Source of the DNA: Amorphophallus konjac
Taxonomy: Eukaryota; Streptophyta; Magnoliopsida; Alismatales; Araceae
Assembly (NCBI GenBank): GCA_022559845.1
Contig: CM040128.1
Coordinates: 174,212,413 to 174,276,412 of the forward strand
DNA: 64,000 nt
Direction of reading: 5' to 3'
Positions 58,701-64,000 of this stretch are shown piece by piece. The position numbers and the translations under genes are program-made. Under the pieces are notes generated by a model. It ran no database searches and was not told the origin of the DNA. It saw only the letters and a program-made list of their open reading frames with translations. Numbering within the stretch: the stretch's first letter is position 1; the number at the start of each line of letters is the position of its first letter.

Positions 58701-59747
58701 GATATCCCTTGGAGTCGTTTGTTGTCAAATTGGGTTCCTAATAAAATTTTAGTTCATCTCTGGAAGATCATGAATAACTGTTTGCCGACTGATGTTAATA
58801 TTCAAAGAGTGGGCATTGTCCTCTGCTCGAAATGCTATTGCTGTGGAACACCGCAGGTAGAAGACCTAACTCATTTATTTCTCAACAGTGATATTGCAGT
58901 CTCTATCTAGACTGCTCTCAAAGCAGCAGGGTTAAACTTTCAAGGCCGCACTACAAAGGAATTCATTTTGAATTCAATCTGCAATGCTCAGCCAGGTACG
59001 GCTTTTACAGTTTTCACTCTTGCCTCCATTGGATATGGTATGTGGGAAATCTGGAAAGCCAGGAACAATGCCAAATACGAGGATAAACCATTCTCTAAAA
59101 ATAGTAGCATTCATCAAACTTTTTTCCAGATCAAGAGGGCTTGTTCGGCAGCTTCACTTAAGGAACCTAAGTCCACCTTCCGGAATATCCTGGATCAACT
59201 GGGAATTACATATAAAACCCCCTGCAGAGATCAGATGAAGATAGTGATATGGATTTGCCCTCCTTGGCCGTTTCTAAAACTAAACACAGATGGTGCTTGC
59301 AAGCTTTCTACAGACACTGGAGGAGGCTGAATTATCAGAGATTCCAGAGGCAAGGTCTTCCTTGCTTTCTCTCACTTTTATGGTCACTCAAACAGTTTGA
59401 TTGCAGAAGCTCGAGCCCTCCTGGATGGGATTAAATATTTGAAGACTGTGGATACTAATCCAGCTCTTATAGAATGTGACTCTCTCACCCTTGTCCGGAT
59501 TATCAAGAAAGAAACTCACTGCCCCTGGACCATTCTCAGCTATGTCAGGGTTATCTGGAGCATCCTCTCTCAGTATGACTTGATTTCTCATATCTTCAGA
59601 GAAGCCAATACTGTAGCTGATCTACTTGCTTCTTTAGCTTGCACCACTAAATGTAATTCTTTCTATTCTTACAGTGAGCTACCTTCCATTATAAAAGGTG
59701 CTGCTCGGCTGGACTCTCTAGGCTTGCCTAGTATCAGATTGATGTAA
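55770..59747 (+). pseudogene. LINE ORF2: endonuclease, reverse transcriptase, RNase H
   Basis: One reading frame for nearly 4 kb, broken only by in-frame stops at 57171-57173, 58908-58910 and 59328-59330. Domains: AP-endonuclease C-terminal part (WIVAGDFNCIINVDEKLGG at about 56005, LSREASDHATLLV); RT (FKLDMAKAYDRLEWDFLYS at about 57345, GICQGDPIAPSLF, catalytic FADD at 57666-57677, SKSGFLIHPKK); a zf-RVT region (WVPNKILVHLWKIMNNCLP, CSKCYCCG at about 58820); RNase H (LKLNTDGACKLS, IAEARALLDGIKYL, ALIECDSLTLV, REANTVADLLASL). The first stop sits in NFF*KIISSIINRR where a codon for Tyr is usual, and the third replaces Trp before IIRDSRGK. It would nick DNA and copy RNA at the target site. Confidence 0.88.
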
Positions 59748-59812
59748 CTCTTTATTCTTTTCAAGTGGTATAAAAATTGCCTCCTAGTGGTCTAATGGTG
59801 GAGTGGCTTTCT

Positions 59813-59829
59813 CCTTACCTCTGGTAAGG
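59813..59829 (+). other. LINE 3' hairpin
   Basis: CCTTACC, TCT loop, GGTAAGG: a perfect 7-bp stem about 40 bases before the A tail. LINEs of the stringent type use a 3' stem for RT recognition, so this is a likely functional end. Confidence 0.6.
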
Positions 59830-59880
59830 GGTGCACTCTCCCATAGAGCCCTAGGCTAGGCTTTTCTATTAAAAAAAAAA

Positions 59881-60630
59881 TGCCAAGGACAAGGGCAAAG
59901 GGATGGTATCTAGGGAATCATGCTCATACATTCCCACGCCTCAGACCAAGAGGCAGGTTGGGGGTCAAGCTTCAAGAGCTAGACTCCAGGGAAGGCCCAA
60001 AGTCAAAACAGACAAATCTCCACAGAATGGTCGAGGCACCTATCAATTTCCATCTACTTCATCTTGGTATAAGTCCTCTAGGAATCAATGGCCGAGTAGA
60101 AGAACCTCAGGTCAAGGCTACTATAATATTGGCCCTACCTACCCTACATTTCACAGTAATTATTATCATAACTTTGGAAAGGGAGGTCAAGGTAGCTTCT
60201 ACATGATGCCAATGCAGAATCACTTTCAGAACTCACACTGAATTCAAAGGCGTCAACCCTATACTTGGGATTCCTATATGACTGGGGTTAATAATCTCAG
60301 AAGTCAGAACTCTTATAGCTTTATCAACTCCATGCCAAGTCAATCTAGGATCTATAGTTCACCTACTGCTCCCAATGTCTATTGGGCTAATCACTGGCAA
60401 AGGAACTTTCAGAATGATTTCAAAAATAAGAAACAAGCCACACCTAAGAAGCAAGCCTCAAAGAATAAAAGTGACAAGAAAAGGTAGACAAAACTAAATG
60501 ATAATAAATCCACAACTGCTATGAAGAAGCCAAATCAAATGTGGATACCAAAATATCTTGTTTCTAGTCTAAATGAGATAAATGCTTTTATGGGGCCCAA
60601 GAAGCTCTGGGTTCCAAATCATTCCACTTG
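59881..60630 (+). pseudogene. Outer Sirevirus gag, C-terminal part
   Basis: Resumes after the LINE in one frame with a stop at 60239-60241 and another at 60485-60487. Content is basic and rich in Arg, Ser, Tyr and Asn (KDKGKGMVSRESCS, GYYNIGPTYPTFHSNYYHNF, KQATPKKQASKNKSDKKR). It ends MGPKKLWVPNHST, the same type of ending as the two gag-only relatives. Confidence 0.6.
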
Positions 60631-60659
60631 ATTCCATTGCAGGTATGCTTGGTAGCTAA

Positions 60660-63600
60660 TCTCAACAAATGATATCTAGATAGTGGCTGTTCCAGGCACA
60701 TGATCGGAGATAAAGAGAAATTCTGCATGCTGGTGAAGAAAGATGCTGGTCATGTCACTTTTGGAGGTAATACCAAGGGAAGAATCATTGGATCGTGAAA
60801 GGTTGGTAAGTGCTCTTCCTGTCAGATTGAAGAAGTTTTGTTAGTTGAAGGATTAGCATATAATCTTCTAAGCATCAGTCAACTCTGTGACAGAGGCCAT
60901 AAAGTTGTCTTTGACTCTCTTGCATGCACCATCTATGAACCCAATTCTGATTCTGTAAAATTTGTTGGCAAGAGAGTCAATAACATCTATATGGTAGACT
61001 TAGATGAAGTAGCACATTCTAATCTTTGTCTTAATGTTAATAAGGATGACCTAGCTTATCTATGGCATCGTAGATTAGTTCATGCTAGCTATAGTGTGCT
61101 ACATACACTGAATAAATATAGCATGGTCAAAGGACTTCCTGAAATTTCTTTCAAAAATGAAAATAAAATATGTCAGGCATGTACTCAATGTAAACAAACC
61201 AGAAAATCATTTAAATCTAGAACCGAAAACCTATCTTCTAAACCATATGAGCTAATTCACATGGACTTATTTGGATCCACGAGGTTAGTTAACTTATTTG
61301 AAAAAAGATATGGTTTTGTGCTTGTTGATGACTTCTCTAGATTTACTTGGGTCTTTTACTTGTCTCACAAAAATGAAGCTTTTGAAGAATTTTAGGAGTT
61401 CTTTTACAAAATAAAACAGACCAATGAGCATGGTATTTTGAACATTTTGTCAGATCATGGTGGTGAGTTTGTCAACTCACATCTTGATGATTTTTGCAGG
61501 GAGAATGGTATAACTCACATGTTCTTCTCACCAAGAACTCCAGAGCAGAATGGAGTGGTGGAAAGGAGAAACCGAACATTAGTAGAAATGGCTCGGACTA
61601 TGCTGGTAGAAAGGAACCTACCAAGGAAGTTTTGGGCAGAGGTTATTAACACTTCATGCTACATCATTAATAGAGCCCTAGTAAGTCCCACTACTCAAAT
61701 TACTCCCTATGAAATTCTGAAAGGTAAGAAACCCTCTCTAGCTCATTTCAAGATTTTCGGTTGTAAATATTTCGTTCATATAAATTAAAAACAAGACCTT
61801 GATAAGTTTGAACCCAAATGTGAACCTGGAATATTTCTTGGTTATTCTGATCAGTCTAGAGCCTACAGAATTTTTAATCTTAACTCTAAAACAATAGAAG
61901 AGTCTCCTCATGTTATCTTTGATGAGTCTGTAATTAGAAATGAAAGTGAATTATGCAGGGACAAGATTAATGGAGCAATTCTGAAGACCAAAGAAGACCA
62001 AAATAAAGAATCTGGTGAAGAAGCTGAAGAATCTGAAACTCAGGGGGAGGTAAGTGAGAATTCAGGTAATTAGGTCACTAACATTAAATTTCTTAGAGAC
62101 CATCCCCTTGAGAATATTATTGGTAATCTAAATGAACCACCGAGAAGTAGAGCACACTTAGAATTGAAAATGAATTGAACTCATTTGCTTTAGTGTCTCA
62201 GGTAGAACCTAAGATCATAGATAGTGCCCTTTAGGACGAACATTGAAGTAATGCCATGCATGAAGAACTTAATCAATTTGATAGGAACAAGGTCTGGCAC
62301 TTAGTTCCTAAACCCTTTCATGGCAACATAATAGGCACTAAATGGGTCTTTCGTAATAAAACTGATGAGCAAGGTAAAATTGTTAGAAATAAGGCTAGGC
62401 TGGTCGCTCAGGGGTAAAACCAAGAGTTTGGTACTGACTTTGAAGAGTCTTTTGCCCCTGTAGCTAGGCTAGAAGCCATTAGAATTATTTTGGCTACTAC
62501 ATGCAGTCTAGGAATAACCCTACAGCAGATGGATGTCAAATCTACTTTTCTGAACGGTGAAATAAAAGAGGATATTTATGTAAAGCAACCCCCGGGTTTT
62601 GAGTGTCTTGAATTTCTTGACCATGTGTATAAACTTGATAAGGCACTTTATGGATTGAAGCAAGCTCCTGAGCTTGGTATGACAGACTGAGCAAGTTCCT
62701 CACAGAAAAAGGATTCTCCAGAGGTAAGGTTCACCAAACATTATTCACAAAGGTATGTGAAAAGGAAATTTTGATTATTCAAATTTATGTAGATGATATA
62801 GTATTTGGATCAACCAATTTATCTATGTGTGCGGAATTCTCAGCCCTAATGACCAGTGAATTTGAGATGAGCTCAATGGGAGAGCTAAAATTTTTCCTTG
62901 GGTCGCAGGTATGTCAGACCAAAGAAGGAACATTGATAACTCAAGAGAAATATATCAAGGATCTTCTGAAGAAAGTCAAGATGGATAACCTCAAGGCAAT
63001 AACCGCACCAATGGGAACATCTACCAGTCTTGATTCTGACTCTAAAGGTAAAATGGTAGACCCCAAATTATACAGAGGTATGATTGGATCCTTGTTATAC
63101 CTTACTACTTCTCGACCTGATATTCAATTCTCAGTATGTTTGTGTGCTAGATTTCAATCATGCCCTAAGGAGTCACATTTGATAGCTGTGTAAGGGATTT
63201 TTAGGTATCTGTCTGGCACCGTAAACTTAGGCCTATGGTATCCTACTAAGTGTGAGCTGGATATGATAGCTTATACAGATGTAGACTATGCCGGGTGTAG
63301 GATAGATAGGAAAAGTACTAGTAGATATTGTCAATTTCTAGGTGGGTGTCTAGTGTCTTGGGCATCTAAGAAACAGCACACTGTCACCCTATCCACTGTT
63401 GAGGCAGAGTAGGTGGCTGCAGACAATTGTGGTGCCCAAGTCCTCTGGATTAAACACCAATTAATTGACTATCTTATCAATCTTGATTGCATTACAATCT
63501 TCTGTGATAACACTAGTGCCATTTCCTTAACAAAAAATCCTATTCACCATTCTAGGATAAAACACATTAAAATCAAACATCACTTTCTTAGAGATGAAGT

Positions 63601-63682
63601 TAGTAAAAAGGAGATTGAGCTTGAATTCATTGAATCTAAAAGACAAATTGCCGACATTTTAAAAAAAAACACTGGGAAATGA
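60660..63682 (+). pseudogene. Outer Sirevirus pol (protease-integrase-RT-RNase H), heavily broken
   Basis: Copia gene order. Protease: LDSGCSRHMIGDKEKF (about 60676). Integrase: HHCC in LWHRRLVHASY...CQACTQCKQ (61060-61200); catalytic residues in HMDLFGSTR (about 61258), LSDHGGEFVN (about 61447) and EQNGVVERRNRT (about 61543). RT: KWVFRNKTDEQGKIVRNKAR (about 62341), QMDVKSTFLNG (about 62526), catalytic YVDDIVFGST (about 62786). RNase H: AYTDVDYAGCRIDRKSTSRY (about 63271), LSTVEAE then a stop at 63409, and the end HSRIKHIKIKHHFLRDEV. At least ten stops and several frame changes. It would have supplied replication enzymes but is dead here. Confidence 0.9.
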
Positions 63683-64000
63683 AAGATTTAAGTTTTTAAG
63701 AAGATAGCTTGGTCTTTGTAAATTCTATGCATGAATGCTCATTCAGATTTATTATATCTCCTAACATGAGTCACTAAATGCATGATCACTGCACTTAATG
63801 GTCGGCCCATAGGTATTTCAAATGGAAGATGGGGGAAGGATAGATATTTTCTGTTTGAAAACCCACTCTATGCGTAGAGGTTAGTCTTTCGCCTTGTACC
63901 ATGGGTCAATCCTCATTTGTCTAGAGCAGGTTAGTGCTTTTCTCATACACATCTGAAATCTCATGTACACAGTCAGGGGGAGTTTGTGCATTGTCATATC
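63683..64000 (+). other. Outer Sirevirus 3' region
   Basis: Non-coding after the pol stop. It ends with AGTCAGGGGGAGTTTG near 63973, a polypurine tract of the Sirevirus type. No LTR start is visible before the window ends. Confidence 0.6.

Larger units (their letters stand above)
55760..59880 (+). mobile_element. L1-type LINE, 5'-truncated, inserted in Sirevirus gag
   Basis: Starts inside the endonuclease domain and ends in a 10-A tail at 59871-59880. ORF1 and the first half of the endonuclease are missing, the usual result of incomplete reverse transcription. The left junction is within about 55740-55790. I found no convincing target duplication (only GGACAA is shared by the two flanks). 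Confidence 0.85.
38291..64000 (+). mobile_element. Old plus-strand Sirevirus (gag-pol), interrupted by nested elements
   Basis: Pieces: LTR 38291-38907 plus 54628-55100; gag 55154 to about 55760 and 59881-60630; pol 60660-63682; 3' region to the window end with AGTCAGGGGGAG. Interruptions: a minus Sirevirus (38908-54622) and a LINE (about 55760-59880). Many stops and frameshifts make it the oldest layer. No primer site follows the LTR end at 55100, so some leader sequence is deleted. It may continue beyond 64000. Confidence 0.7.

Noticed and set aside
59771..59830. tRNA-like look (GGTCTAATGGTGGAGTGG) near the LINE end
   Set aside because: No full cloverleaf or B box; better explained as the LINE 3' tail with its stem.
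55740..59892. GGACAA on both sides of the LINE as target duplication
   Set aside because: Six bases, not at the exact junction on either side; could be chance.

Overview
The window reads as plant nuclear DNA (angiosperm, species not identifiable) from a repeat-dense, probably heterochromatic region. Nearly every recognisable gene belongs to a retrotransposon: Ty1/copia Sireviruses, Ty3/gypsy elements (Tat lineage, a gag-only element, a chromovirus remnant) and an L1-type LINE. I found no convincing free-standing host gene, no rRNA or tRNA gene and no prokaryotic feature.

Layout. (1) 1-8763: minus-strand, gag-only Sirevirus material repeated head to tail with a period of about 7.1 kb. The order is gag copy 1, primer-binding site, one LTR (1819-4370), non-coding 3' region rich in polypurine tracts, gag copy 2, then a 100-N assembly gap (8764-8863). 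(2) 8864-34328: a very large (about 25.5 kb) plus-strand Tat element. It has LTRs of 1999 and 2162 bp and a damaged gag-protease-G-patch-RT-RNaseH-second RNaseH-integrase polyprotein. Between integrase and 3' LTR lie about 12.5 kb holding four genes on the opposite strand. Three are plant-mobile-domain (PMD) plus coiled-coil genes and one is a related, broken gene. One of them (26061-29064) can be spliced into an uninterrupted frame of about 727 codons over seven exons with all introns in phase 0. (3) 34329-38290: a chromovirus integrase tail/chromodomain remnant, an LTR-like promoter segment, a pyrimidine-rich tract and unassigned DNA. (4) about 38291-64000: an old plus-strand Sirevirus with pol, split by nested insertions. 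Its LTR is interrupted by a minus-strand gag-only Sirevirus (38908-54622, target duplication GTTGA), itself interrupted by a very young minus-strand gag-only gypsy element (42826-49600, target duplication AGAAC). Its gag is interrupted by a 5'-truncated LINE.

Most notable signals. The antisense PMD cluster carries a decayed, a deleted and an intact copy. At least 18 short hairpin palindromes of one family (arm core GGAGGCGTCCAGG) occur only in the Tat LTRs and around the intact antisense gene. In both places an array ends 13-14 bp upstream of a TATA box, and arm changes are compensated on the other arm. Two of the hairpins are cleanly present in one LTR and absent from the other. Three separate gag-only elements occur in one 64-kb window; the two Sirevirus ones end Gag at the same motif and are followed by the same type of hairpin.
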